DNA from: Ustulina deusta
Lineage: Eukaryota > Ascomycota > Sordariomycetes > Xylariales > Xylariaceae
Reading direction: 5' to 3'
DNA: 64,000 nucleotides
Assembly: GCA_023159155.1 (NCBI GenBank)
Contig: JAJNNX010000030.1
Location: forward strand, 186,001-250,000
Shown: positions 44,801 through 55,446 of the stretch, in pieces
How the letters are laid out: the number at the start of each line of letters is the position of its first letter
Numbering within the stretch: position 1 is the first letter of the stretch
Notes under the pieces: generated by a model
Told to the model about the DNA's origin: nothing
What the model saw: the letters and a program-made list of their open reading frames with translations, nothing else
Database searches by the model: none
Translations under genes and position numbers: made by a program

Positions 44801-45807
44801 GTCTTTGTTGTCGAACGTGACCTGTTCAATTCCAGCGCGTGTCTGTGTGGAATTCTGTCGTGGCTTAGGTATCGATGGTAACAGCAATTGCGGCAACGAC
44901 ACCATTCCAGACAAAGTGTCGCAGAATTCCGAGATAGCGTTGCGGTATCGCTGCCGATTAAGATTGTCTGGGATGCCGTACATCTAGTACAGCAGCTTAG
45001 ATAGGAGTGGCACCACTACCTGCTGGGGTTGTTGTGGGGCCAGGTTATTTACTTTCGTTGCCCGGCAGCCGCGATGTGCTGGCGCTTGAGGCTGTCTGTG
45101 CGCTTTGTGCAAGGATGCCGAACCCCACAACTGCACAAGAGATTAGAAGTGACGCGATGTGATGTGATGACTTGGTATACCCAAGTGAAAAGTTGCGGGC
45201 AGAAGGCTACAAATTTTGACCTTGAAAGTTTTAGGTTAGGTAGTACATGGTAGAAGTTGTGTTTGCTCAATGGGAATCAGGAACATGCTCAAGGCTGCGT
45301 AGAACATAGTATAACGCCATGTTTACATATATATCTAAGTACCCATGTATCATCATAAACAGAAACTACCTATGTACCTCTAGGAGGTACAGCAACCGAT
45401 TTCCAGATGCATGAGTTAAGATACCTAGGTACCTAAGGTTGAGCCAATTGTAGGGGATGCGTTGAGTGCCCAGGGACCAAAATATAGCGTGTAAATACCT
45501 AATGTACACTGCCCATCAGCACCTACATAGTACCTTATGTAGGTAGGTATATAGGTACCTAATCTACTGTACCCTACCTAAGTCTAGGTACCTCATAGTT
45601 ATTTGTAGCAAAAGAGGCTAATACAGGTTAGGTAATATAGACATCAGCCACAAAGCACCATCTAGAACTCTACCGCTGACAATTCCATGAAAAGCATTGC
45701 GTTAGGGTGCTACCTAGTCGAGCGCAATCAGTTTTCGCGATATTATATATCAAGCATTCGTTGATTTAATTGCCAAGGCTTGCCTCGAAGAACAAGCCGC
45801 CAACAGA
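44801..45807. promoter_or_regulatory. Divergent promoter kinesin / PPPDE gene, rich in TAGGTACC motifs
   Basis: 1 kb between divergent starts. The part at about 45340-45640 is packed with GGTACC palindromes and CCTA/TAGG runs (TACCTAGGTACCTAAGG, GTAGGTAGGTATATAGGTAC). No coding signature. Confidence 0.4.
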
Positions 45808-47541
45808 ATGGATGTCCATCTTCTAGTTTATGACCTTTCAGGTGGACTTGCTCGGCAATTGTCCATGGGCATGCTTGGCTTCCAACTTGATGCCATTTAT
45901 CATACGTCTATCGAGCTCGAGGGGACGGAATATGTATACGACAGCGGAATCAATACGATACGGCCCGGCAGCTCTCATCTCGGCCGACCTCTCGAGCGTA
46001 TACTTCTCGGGAAAACAGAATTGCCGCTCGGAGTTATCGTCGAGTATCTTGACTCGTTGAGGGAGATTTACACTCCTCAGGCCTACGACCTGTTTCGCCA
46101 TAATTGTAACAACTTCAGCAACGACTTCTCAACTTTCATGCTGGGAAAGGGTATTCCGGACCACATCGCGAATATGCCACAGGCAGTGCTCGATTCGCCG
46201 TTTGGCAGGATGCTACAACCCCAACTGGCACAGATGGTCGAGCAGAGGAAAGCTCGCCAAGGTGGGCTTCTCGGCATACAGAATAATCAACAGCAAGTCA
46301 ACGGGGCAGCAGCATCCTCGCCAAAAGCCGCTGTAGAAGTGCCCGACCTACGAGCCCTGAACACAGCCTTGGGGAATGCTACTAAGAAATCGGCTATAGT
46401 ATTCTTTACTTCAGCTACGTGCCCCCCTTGCAAGGCCCTTTACCCATTGTACAACGAACTGGCTGCTGAATACGGGGGAAATGTGGCTTTGATCAAAGTT
46501 GATATTTCGCGAGCACCTGACGTTGCACAGCAGTACACCGTGACCGCAACACCCACATTCATTACTTTCGTTCATGGCAAGCGGCAAGAAAGCTGGGCCG
46601 GGGCTGATGCCGCTCGCCTAAGGGGCACAGCGAAGTTGCTAGCTGAGATGGCTGCTGGCCCTTCTCACCCACACCGGCTGTTGCATCTACCACACTTATC
46701 GAACCCTGACTCGAAACCGGTCTTATTCACCAAAGTCCCTCCACTTCCGAAGCTATTGTCCAAACTAGGACCAACTGCAAACAACGCTGCAGTCCAAGGC
46801 ATGAAGCATTTCATCGAGGCAAGATCTGGCGACGGCCTAGCAATGGCAACGCTACCCGACCTCACTGCTTTCTCAAAGTTTCTAGTCACAGCCTTAGCAG
46901 ATTTACCCCGAGAGCTTCTCTTCACTATCGTAGATCTATTCCGGTGTGGCCTCATCGACCCGCGCTTGAGTGGCTACTATGCTGAGGAGCAGGGTCATAA
47001 AACCATAGTTATGCTTCTAGAGACCGTGAATGGCGACGCCGGGAGTCCCTATGCGCTCCGCTTAGTCACATTACAAATGGCTTGCAATCTCTTCTCAAGC
47101 CCCCTATTTCCCGATCAAATTCTCGGCCAGACCGCGTTACGCGCTGCCTTGACACAACTCATCTCGAGTAGCTTCCTTGACGACAGTCACAACAATATCC
47201 GCGTGGCAGCTGCGTCGCTGCTCTATAATGTAGCTCATGAAAACAGTCGACAAAGGCAGCAATCGAAAGAAGGACTGCCCGAAGAGGATCAAATAGAATT
47301 AGCAGCTTCGGTACTAGAGGCTATTACCCAAGAAGAAGAGTCGACCGAGGCGCTACACGGAATGTTGTTGGCATTGGGGCTCTTGGCGTACTGCATGCCG
47401 ATAGAAGGAGAGCTAATAGACCTACTAAGGACGATGGATGCACAAGGAACCATCCTCACGAAGAAAAAACCCTTTCCTAATGAGCCTTTAATCGCCGAAG
47501 TCGGGGCTGAGTTATTGGGTAAGGGCCTTGTGAAGAGATGA
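45808..47541 (+). CDS. PPPDE (DeSI-like) peptidase - thioredoxin - PUL domain protein
   Basis: Single exon, 577 residues. Residues 1-150 are a PPPDE/DeSI cysteine-peptidase domain with catalytic His in AIYHTSIEL and Cys in LFRHNCNNFSND; animal relatives remove SUMO or ubiquitin. Residues about 180-285 form a thioredoxin domain with a CPPC active site (FTSATCPPCKALYPLY) and the cis-proline loop TATPTFITF. The rest (about 305-577) is a helical PUL domain, the Ufd3/PLAA/Lub1 module that binds Cdc48/p97. The same three-part arrangement is familiar in ascomycetes. A role in removing ubiquitin-like modifiers near Cdc48 is inferred. A second methionine occurs only at residue 20, so the first ATG is used. 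Confidence 0.87.
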   Translation: MDVHLLVYDLSGGLARQLSMGMLGFQLDAIYHTSIELEGTEYVYDSGINTIRPGSSHLGRPLERILLGKTELPLGVIVEYLDSLREIYTPQAYDLFRHNCNNFSNDFSTFMLGKGIPDHIANMPQAVLDSPFGRMLQPQLAQMVEQRKARQGGLLGIQNNQQQVNGAAASSPKAAVEVPDLRALNTALGNATKKSAIVFFTSATCPPCKALYPLYNELAAEYGGNVALIKVDISRAPDVAQQYTVTATPTFITFVHGKRQESWAGADAARLRGTAKLLAEMAAGPSHPHRLLHLPHLSNPDSKPVLFTKVPPLPKLLSKLGPTANNAAVQGMKHFIEARSGDGLAMATLPDLTAFSKFLVTALADLPRELLFTIVDLFRCGLIDPRLSGYYAEEQGHKTIVMLLETVNGDAGSPYALRLVTLQMACNLFSSPLFPDQILGQTALRAALTQLISSSFLDDSHNNIRVAAASLLYNVAHENSRQRQQSKEGLPEEDQIELAASVLEAITQEEESTEALHGMLLALGLLAYCMPIEGELIDLLRTMDAQGTILTKKKPFPNEPLIAEVGAELLGKGLVKR

Positions 47542-48050
47542 TGGAGATCGTCGTATAGAATAGAGAAGGGTAGAGTCTTCAGTCTCACCAGTGGTTGAGA
47601 TGAATGTAGATCAATGACGCAAGTAAATAGATGTGATTCATAGAGCCCTGTTCTATCCATCCCTAGAGCTCCTCCCGATACCTTTATCATTACAGTATAC
47701 AAGTATCTGAGGGGAGTTAGAATAATGTTGAGGATCGGCAAGATGACTTAGCCATTGCTTCCAACTATTACCTGCATCAATAAGTCCGCCCGGTCCTCAG
47801 TGGCGTGTTAATATCAACTTCGTCGGCTCATTTGTTCACGATAGTCTCTACCAGCTGGCTTGTGAGTAGGATTATGTGGTAGGAGAACAACGTCCTCATT
47901 AGGAACCCGCAACCTAAACTTTGGAAATCCTAATGGCCCTAATTATGCCAATTGACTCCAATACAAAACAAAAGTAGCCTCAATCGACCCTATCTCACCT
48001 AAAGATACAATTATTGAAAATACTATCCATGTATAGGTACCTAGGTATTT
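47542..48050. other. Intergenic region
   Basis: 509 bp between the PPPDE gene and the GFA-family remnant. No gene seen. Confidence 0.4.
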
Positions 48051-48529
48051 ATGGCAGGCACGACCCCGTTAGATCCCGCGTCCCTGAAGGCACCATGCCA
48101 TTACGTCCGCATCCCCATCACGCTACCCAGTCCTCCGACGAATATCAACGAATGTAACTGTAGCGTTTGCTATAAGCTCGGGGCAATGTGGGCGTATTAT
48201 CCGCGGGAGCAGGTGGGCGTAGCAACTTCTTCCTCTACCTTCCCCTTTCCGCCTCCTGTCAGCCCGGAGCAAGCGAGGTAAAGCCGACGACACGAGGGAT
48301 TAATACGACTGTCGATGAAATTCTAGATAATTACGTGGAAACGGACCTCCGGGGCGATAGAAGCGGCGCTACGTTTTATCGCTGTGCTCACTGCGGGGCT
48401 TTGACGCAATGGTAGAGTACCTCGAGAGGACGAGGTGGTTATGGAGATGAGTCGATTATGGGTGTTAATTGTCGCTTGATGCCTGAGAGCAAAGTCGTGG
48501 GGGTGAAGAGGACGGTAGAGTCCGGTTGA
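48051..48529 (+). pseudogene. GFA / CENP-V-type zinc protein with in-frame stop
   Basis: Exon 48051-48212 and exon 48263 onward join across a 50-nt canonical intron (GTGGGC...CTGTCAG). They give a GFA-domain protein with zinc ligands CNCSVC and, near the end, CAHCGALTQW. An in-frame TAG at 48413-48415 stops it after 104 residues. Yet the same frame continues with family-like sequence (IMGVNCRLMPES, matching the usual VNARLxDP block) to TGA at 48527-48529. In addition the first zinc motif, normally CHCG, reads APCHYVRI, as if two residues were lost. Two independent defects suggest a pseudogene. Alternatives are a short functional paralogue, stop-codon readthrough or a sequencing error. Confidence 0.6.
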
Positions 48530-50597
48530 GGGATTGGTGGTAAGGAGCAAGGGAGAACGGGGAAGAGACAACAGGGTAGAGAACCATGAATGACGAATTT
48601 GTATTTTGTGAGTATATCGCACGCTCACGAGAAGATGTAGAGGAGTATAGAGAAGATGGGTTTACGGGTAATGAAGGGAAAGGGGAACTAACAAAATCAA
48701 GTAGATATAGGATGAGAGAAGAGAAGGAAAATCGGGCGGGAAGGGGTTGAAGAGTGTTTAAGTATCAAAGGCTCAGGATGAGATCACATGAGTCGACAGA
48801 ATATAGATATCTAAAGAGAGCCTCGGTGTTAAAAGTCCAAATCCCTACCACACACACCGAAGCCGGCGCAAGGTTGCATGCCGTACGGTCCGTCCTATCC
48901 AATGTTTTCGCCTCAACGGTCGGTAATGTCCGGGAGGGATCTGAGATAACAGATAGGCACCTAAGCCACGCTTCGAATATAGGAAGGTCATCGAGGTCAA
49001 GGCCGGCTTAGCACTTTGAATGCGACATATAGCAGTGTCGTAGGGGCCCCCGAACACCTCGGGGGCCATTGCAGATGACTGTTATAGCCTGGTAGGACCC
49101 AGCCAGAGCACATTTCACGTAACACCAAAGCAGATCGAAGAACCACATTGTATCTACTCGATTCTAGCCTGATAGCCCAGAAACCGTGATGTTCTGAACC
49201 CCCCCCCCCCCCCCCCCTACTATGGCCGCTCCTAGCCCCTAGCAACAGGACAGAATAATCAGCCGCAATCTTCAATCCCCGGCATTGCGTGTATAGAAGG
49301 CACTGTACTATAGCTTCGAGAGCAAGACTCGGAGTATAGTCGGTGAGGGCTCTAGCAAGGAGGTCGTTTTGCCTTCCGGGCCCTCAGCGACAAAGCTTAT
49401 TCACGATCCGCAGGCAGAGAAACTCAACATTAGCTAGTGCGACTATGATAGCCACTTTTTTTTTTTGTGATATATAGAGATTTCGTCTGCCGATACTTTC
49501 GGTGAAGTCTAGTATGAAGGTTAAGGATACCTAGGTAGTAAACTCTTAGTTGAACAGAAGTGAGGTTGGGGCATATGGCCAGTTGGTGTTCAATTCCAGT
49601 CCTAGTACTAGTGTTCCAGCGACGTGACATAAGCCAATCATGTATCCGGGGGCAATGACGTCTCTGAAGACAGGCTCGCACGAGTGGTCATGGAGGTATT
49701 CTTCAATAGTCTGAGAAGCTGAGGTCAAAAGGATAACAACAAAAAATCCTGCTAAGATAGTTATTCTGGTAGAGCCAGAATATACTGCCTAAGAAGAAGA
49801 AAAAAATCATACACAACTGTTAACACTCACTGCAAGGGGTCAACTCAATCTGGGTATAATAGCGAACCTAACAGCGACGGTAGGAGCGAGTCAGCCTCTT
49901 CTTTCTGACCTCGTGATGGGTCTCCAGTGGCTCAAAAAAAGTACTACTGTCCGCGTTTTTCCAAGGCCGAAATATCTTCAGCACACAAAGTACAATTTCT
50001 GTCCTGATTCAAGATTAAAAAGTAAACAAAATTTATTTTCCGAAAGACAACCCATTTTTTAATATAATATCTTTTTTGCCAATCTATTTCGTTCTAAAAC
50101 CTGTTATATGTAACACTTTCTATAGTGAAGGTACTTGAACCTAAACGGGAAACGGATGAGCCTCCTTTCGGGTGACTGCCCATTCTAGTCCAGAAACTGC
50201 CGAGCATGATACTACATAGGCCAAGCCGTGTACAATGTGGTATCAGCGCGGGTCTCAGGCTTATGTTGACCGTGATCCTAATCCAACTTACAAATATATG
50301 GTTGCAATACACAATTTTGGATCTGTCCCAGGTTACATTCTGGATGCACAGATTTTCTAAGTCAACTTCCATAAGCTTTGTTAGAACATCGTTTATAAGA
50401 AGCAGCAGTTCTGCACCGATGTGCCTATACAATCCAAGCTTTATGAATATTATCATCAATAGACTGCGGTGCCCTCACGGTTTCAATCAATCTCTAGGCT
50501 ACACAGTGCAATTCTTGTTTAAAAAGGTGAGAGATAACCCTCTATAGAAACAAAACAGGTTCCTGACTGAAGTTCTAGGTACCCGGATATTAGAGCT
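48530..50597. other. Gene-poor region, partly AT-rich
   Basis: Contains a run of 19 C (49199-49217) and an AT-rich stretch (about 49730-50110). A minus-strand open frame (50094-50459, 121 codons) that I do not recognise is also present. It may include decayed mobile or accessory sequence; no gene is supported. Confidence 0.4.
49199..49217. repeat. C19 homopolymer
   Basis: Nineteen consecutive C on the plus strand, unusual in this otherwise mixed sequence; could be true or a length-uncertain assembly position. Confidence 0.8.
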
Positions 50598-50846
50598 ATG
50601 CCTTATCAGATGATGTCTCGCCTATCAACCGCCGAGTCCGTCAGTAACATCATCTTCGGTCTGTTTTCTATTATCTGCAACATTGTGGTTGTCTGGCAGA
50701 ATCAACAGATCATGAAGGAATTCAGGTACGCCAGTTCAATCTATCTACACCTTAACGGAAGATTCCGCATCAGTCTGTCTTGGCGACATCCGTCCCTGAC
50801 AGGCCACAGAGATAGAAGAAATCGCAGTGCGAGCTGGGCAACATAA
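50598..50846 (+). CDS. Hypothetical single-helix membrane peptide
   Basis: Frame of 82 codons, or 54 if a possible 84-nt intron (50726-50809, GTACGC...CCACAG, length divisible by three) is removed. A strongly hydrophobic helix (NIIFGLFSIICNIVVVW) is preceded by a short Ser/Thr segment (MSRLSTAESVS) and followed by a basic tail. This layout is common among tiny uncharacterised fungal membrane proteins. No homologue can be named. The hydrophobic block is the only argument for coding. Confidence 0.33.
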   Translation: MPYQMMSRLSTAESVSNIIFGLFSIICNIVVVWQNQQIMKEFRYASSIYLHLNGRFRISLSWRHPSLTGHRDRRNRSASWAT

Positions 50847-51939
50847 CGATACCAAGCTGCGAGGCTTTGAGTTCACTAGAATAAGGGAACGAGGAAGCAA
50901 CACCGAACCGACTCTGTCATGGCTCACTGAGTGACCGGTTTTGTACAATTATTGTATTTCTCTCTTTTTTTTTTGTCGTTGTTTTTTTACCTTTGAAAGT
51001 CGATATCACATCCAAGACTCTGCGTAGGAAAAGTTTACAGCGCTTATGCTCAAGTTTCTACGTGGGACGATGTTAGTCGGAGCGACTATAACGATGGATA
51101 AACTGGCACCTTGATTGTATTATTTTCGATATGTATCATTATTGTCTTCGGATTCAAGATTTGCTCTTAGTTACTGCCTAGGTACTAGGTAGCGAATACC
51201 TAACTTACAAACACTGAACATATTTTTTTTGGCTCCTTGATCTCGGAGGTATATACTTGCCTACACAGAGCGAGTCGGACTCAGCGATGAGAAATGTCTC
51301 ATATCCCTCTTCGTAGTAATATGGTATGTAAATAGCTAGATGGTTGATTTCTTGCTTCCGAGGTAGGTATGTCATATACGGAATGGATGTCTGTACATGT
51401 AAGTGTAAGTAAGTACCTAGGTACATACATTACCCTCCACCACCAAAATGAACACCAATGCCTTCCGTAAAAGCTTCTGAATGGTCCAGATGGCTGCGCT
51501 AGCCCCCGCAATTGGTTCCCACTAATGATTGTCTGGCCTCTCGCCGTCCTTGGCTGAACCCAATCCCGTCAACTGCCCCCTTTCAGCCCTGATAAGAGGC
51601 TTAACCTTGAAATTTGGCGCGAAGATTTTCGAGATTGAATTAACATTAACCTGCATAGATTACCTATCTAAGTATTTAATCCCCCTTCAGCACCCCCTTT
51701 CCTCCCACAGTGTTCAGTATACCTAACAACGCTCGTTCATCTCCAACTATTCTAATACCCTGTCCTACCGACGCGACAGTTGCCGATCGAAAAACTCGCC
51801 CTCCTGCTACCGCCTTGACTCCTGGCATATTGTCTCACCTAATTATACCTGGTCTTCAGGAATCGCACTCTTCTCAGCCTCCCATTCGTTTCGCTGCGTC
51901 CTCCCCATCTCTCGTGGGGATGCCCTGTGATTGAAGGTT
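50847..51939. promoter_or_regulatory. Upstream region of GDA1
   Basis: 1.1 kb without a recognisable gene. Pyrimidine-rich before the GDA1 start, as expected for a fungal promoter and leader. Confidence 0.35.
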
Positions 51940-53756
51940 ATGAGGAGAACATCCGTCTCGTTGCCTACAAAGCAAGTCCGGCGCGACCCTCACGAGAAAG
52001 CCGACCGGTACGACGCCGGTCACAGAGAACCCGGCATTCTGGAGAAGCTACAACAAGCCGGAATGAATCCGGTCCAGAAGTCGCGATGGCTGAAGACCAC
52101 TGCCATCGTTGTTTTCATCCTCTTCCTCTTCTACTATCTGTCGCCTAAGGGTGTAGATTACTACCAAGGAGGTGCGTGTGTCTGCTGACGGGTACTCGAA
52201 TCTCTACGCGCCGCATCATTACTAACAGTCATACTAGTGTCGCATTCGGGCGGCCAAAGTCCTGCCGATTCATCGTATGGCGCCGACAAATGCACGAAAT
52301 CGTTCTCCAGGGACAAACCCATCGTTCAATATGTCCTCATGATTGATGCTGGCAGCACTGGATCCCGCATCCATGTTTACAAGTTCAATAACTGTGGCCC
52401 TACCCCTGAACTCGAAGGAGAGGAGTTTCGGATGACCGAGAAGAGCGTTGGTGGCTTGAGCAAGTATAAGGACGACCCTGTCGCCGCCGCTAAGACCTTG
52501 GATCCTCTCCTCGCTGTGGCTATGGAGCACGTCCCAGACAAGTTGAAAGGCTGCACTCCGATCGCCGTCAAAGCCACTGCCGGCCTGCGTATGATTGGAA
52601 GCCAGGCGGCCGACAACATCTTAAAAGCGGTGCGGGATCATCTCGAAAAGAATTATCCTTTCGCCGTGGTCTCTGAGAAAGAAAATGGTGTTGCGATTAT
52701 GGACGGCTCGGACGAGGGCGTGTACGCCTGGATTACTACTAACTACCTCCTGGGGAAGATTGGCGGCCCGGATGAAAGCCCGACTGCTGCTGTTTTTGAT
52801 CTAGGTGGTGGGTCGACACAGATCGTTTTTGAGCCAACGTTTAAGGGACTCGCTTCTGGGGGTATGCCTGAGAAGTTGGCCGAAGGTGATCACAAGTACG
52901 ACTTATCCTTTGGGGGACGAAACTTTGAGCTCTATCAACATTCCCATCTTGGATATGGCCTCATGTCTGCTCGCAATGCCATTCACCTGAGCCTATTGAA
53001 CGACATATATGCCAAAGAGAAGACCCTCGACTTCCTCAGGAAGCCGATACGGAATCATCCTTGTATCAATGCTGGCCAAGCCGACATCATCAAGGTGAAA
53101 CTGCCTCAGGATAGCCCACTGGGGGCAGGCGAACTGGAACTGAACGTAACGGGCCCCGCTATCCCGGCTCCAGCTCAGTGCCGCAGCCTGGCTGAGAAGA
53201 TCCTGGTTAAAGATGCCCACTGTAAATTGGCTCCTTGCTCTTTCAATGGTGTTCATCAGCCCTCGTTGGCGAAGACTTTTGCACGGGAAGATGTCTACAT
53301 TTTCTCGTTCTTCTTCGACCGCACGAAACCTTTAGGCATGCCGGATTCTTTTACCCTGCGTGAGCTTCATGACTTGTCACATACGGTCTGTGGTGGCGAA
53401 GACTCCTGGGACGGGTTTAGCAACCTGCCGGACGCTCTAGAAGAACTCCGGGGCCGTGGCGAGTATTGCCTCGATCTCAACTTCATGATCGGGCTTCTGC
53501 ACACAGGTTACGAAATGCCGATTGACCGTGAGGTCAGAATCGCTAAGAAGTTAAAGGATAACGAGCTGGGCTGGTGCTTAGGAGCAAGGTAAGCTCTTCC
53601 CGCGATTTTTTTGAGCTCTTATTTTTCATTTATTTTCTTTTACGATTTTTTTTTTTTCATTTATTCGCTTGGGATACTGGATTGACGCTTCATCTTAGTC
53701 TGCCTTTGTTGGCAAAGAACTCTGGCTGGTCGTGCAAAGTTCATCAGGTCTACTAA
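51940..53756 (+). CDS. GDA1: Golgi guanosine-diphosphatase Gda1
   Basis: Type II Golgi membrane enzyme that splits GDP (and UDP) to the monophosphate, providing GMP for exchange with GDP-mannose during glycosylation. Three exons (51940-52171, 52238-53588, 53699-53756) give 546 residues. A cytosolic N-terminus (MRRTSVSLPTKQ) precedes one TM helix (TTAIVVFILFLFYYL, about 50-66). The apyrase conserved regions then appear in order: DAGSTGSRIHVYKF, KATAGLRMI, EGVYAWITTNYLLG, AVFDLGGGSTQIVFEP. The last exon needs an intron at 53589-53698 (GTAAGC...CTTAG). It joins WCLGA to SLPLLAKNSGWSCKVHQVY, a tail expected for the family. Without that intron a false stop appears at 53590-53592. Confidence 0.92.
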
Positions 53757-54844
53757 TAATGCGTTTGCGAATTTATTCTGTAGCAGACGAATATGGATCG
53801 GACTAGGTGTCGACGAAAATGTGGGAATCACTAGACTACATTATTTACGCGACCTATTAATGAATGGAGGTACAACAAGGATACATTTACGCACGGGGAT
53901 TGGAAGACTTTGGCATTAGGGGCCCCGTGAGGTCTGGCGTTTGCGGAAAGATTGAAATTTCAGTGTGTAGAATTACGAAACTTGGTGCACGACAGAAAAC
54001 GATTTCATCATAGTCTTCTTGCCCTTCTCTGGAAGAGGGCATGTAAAGAACAGACATCCTAGAGAGCGGAACGACATAAATTAATCGTGTGGAGGAACTT
54101 TGACAAGCTCTCCTACTCTTCCTCGTGTAAGAGGTTTATTGAGTTTCGTCATCGTCGTTAAAGTTTTGAAATCAAATTACCGAATTCACACTTGCTCTGT
54201 TGCTCCGGTTAAAGTAAATCTTATTGTTTGACTCACGGAGTACCTCTCTACCTTCATACCAAACATATTGGAGTCTAAGCATACTCTAGAGTACAAGCGT
54301 ACTTCCATGTGCGGCTAATCTTTTGCCTTTTTTGGCTCTTTTCACTATATCTTCTTTACCATCAATAGTACGATCGCCACTTGTCCTGTTAACACCTCTT
54401 CGCCGGGCTTCACGCCCACCTCGTGGAAAAGGCTCTCTATTCGCCTTCTCATCGTCCTTGCTATGTCTGCTTCTGTTCCGGCCTTGTCGGGGTGCGCTTC
54501 TCTCCATCTCGTTACCGTGCTGTTTGTGCCTGTTAGGGTCTCAAACTCCCCAGTCGTGACTATCTTTCCCGTGCCAACGTCGTCGTTCTCTGCGCCATCT
54601 CTATGCTTGTTCCATTTCCTTCCGGAAGAAGCTCCCTTTATCGAACTCCTCTACGGGGACCTCGAGGGTCCAAGGCAGCGGCAGGTTCGACGTAGAGATC
54701 ACGCGTTAACGCGCTGCCTAGCTTTCGAGAACGGCCGCAGTTCAGTGGCGAATATCTCGTCTACCACGGCTTTTAATAGCCGCCCCGTTCGGCGTCCTTA
54801 CAGGGTACCACAGCCATCCCGGTTCTCGCCCAAAAGCGCGGCGG
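53757..54844. other. Intergenic region
   Basis: About 1.1 kb with no gene I can support. The basic-rich frame on the minus strand at 54286-54507 is compositionally biased and unrecognised. Confidence 0.35.
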
Positions 54845-55433
54845 TAATTACCGCCGGGCTTCACTATAACACCGCTAGAGTCAATAATTCCTCTTTTAAG
54901 CAGTTCTAGAGCTCTCGAAACATGCATGCTCCCGAAACATACTCCCGAGACATTTCGGGGAGCGCTCAAGTTATTAGAAAGGGAAGAAAACGACTCCAGC
55001 GGTAACTCACGGACGCGCGCCGCACTAGGCCAAAAAGCGTGCCATGTCGAACCAGTGGGCTGCCATAGCGGCGGCGAGCAAGGTCCACGCTACCATCGGC
55101 GACGGGCGGCTTCAGTTCGGTGCCAAGTGCTTCGGCAGCTAATACCTCAAAACGTACCAGCAAGTTCGCCGACTCGGCGGAGGCCCGTGCCGTGCCAATC
55201 ATACCCTCTAATGGGTCCAGGCCGATGGCGTTGGCAAAATAGGGGGCCAAGTCCAGGGTTGCTTGGCCGGTTCCGCAGCCGATATCGAGAACTGTATTGA
55301 GCTGGCCGCTAGTAGAGGTGTGATGAGCGATGATGATTTTGAAGAGCTCTGGGGAATACCCGGGGCGTCCGGCGGCGTACGTATCGCCTTGCGCTTGGGT
55401 GTATGCCCGGAATGTTTCCTCTTCAGGCGCCAT
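54845..55433 (-). pseudogene. Decayed SAM-dependent methyltransferase (trans-aconitate methyltransferase-like)
   Basis: Starts MAPEEETFRAYTQAQGDTYAAG (55433) and shows a class I AdoMet motif (VLDIGCGTGQATLDLAPYF) and the family's later blocks. The reading frame is broken twice: near 55075-55083, where the DLxAAAMAAHWFDM block shifts frame, and at the five-A run 55032-55036, just before FWPSAARV. An introner-like intron (54864-55010) sits exactly between ARV and LKPGG. After LKPGG (to about 54845) the similarity ends at a 16-bp palindrome GGCGGTAATTACCGCC. The gene therefore seems frameshifted and 3'-truncated. If sequencing errors cause the shifts, the 3' truncation still has to be explained. 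Confidence 0.62.
54864..55010 (-). mobile_element. Introner-like element (methyltransferase intron)
   Basis: A 147-nt intron-like unit, about 90% identical to the NACHT-gene intron at 16577-16716. On the minus strand it begins GTGAGTTACCGCTGGAGTCG and ends GACTCTAGCGGTGTTATAG. Its terminal inverted repeats, in plus orientation, are ACCGCTAGAGTCA (54871-54883) and CGACTCCAGCGGT (54991-55003), matching at 11 of 13 positions. It splits a Leu codon of the conserved RVLKPGG motif in phase 1, with TG opening the downstream exon. Confidence 0.78.
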
Positions 55434-55446
55434 AATAGGAGCTTCG

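Noticed and set aside
50094..50459. Minus-strand frame of 121 codons overlapping an equally long plus-strand frame
   Set aside because: Neither strand shows a recognisable protein; considered a STAND N-terminal remnant, but the evidence was too thin.
52172..52237. GDA1 intron 1 as an introner (ATTACTAAC near the end, TG after AG)
   Set aside because: 66 nt, GTGCGT donor, no inverted repeat; the shared 3' features are ordinary branch-site consensus.
54286..54507. Basic minus-strand frame of 73 codons
   Set aside because: Composition-driven Arg/Lys/Gly-rich frame with no recognisable motif or splice structure.
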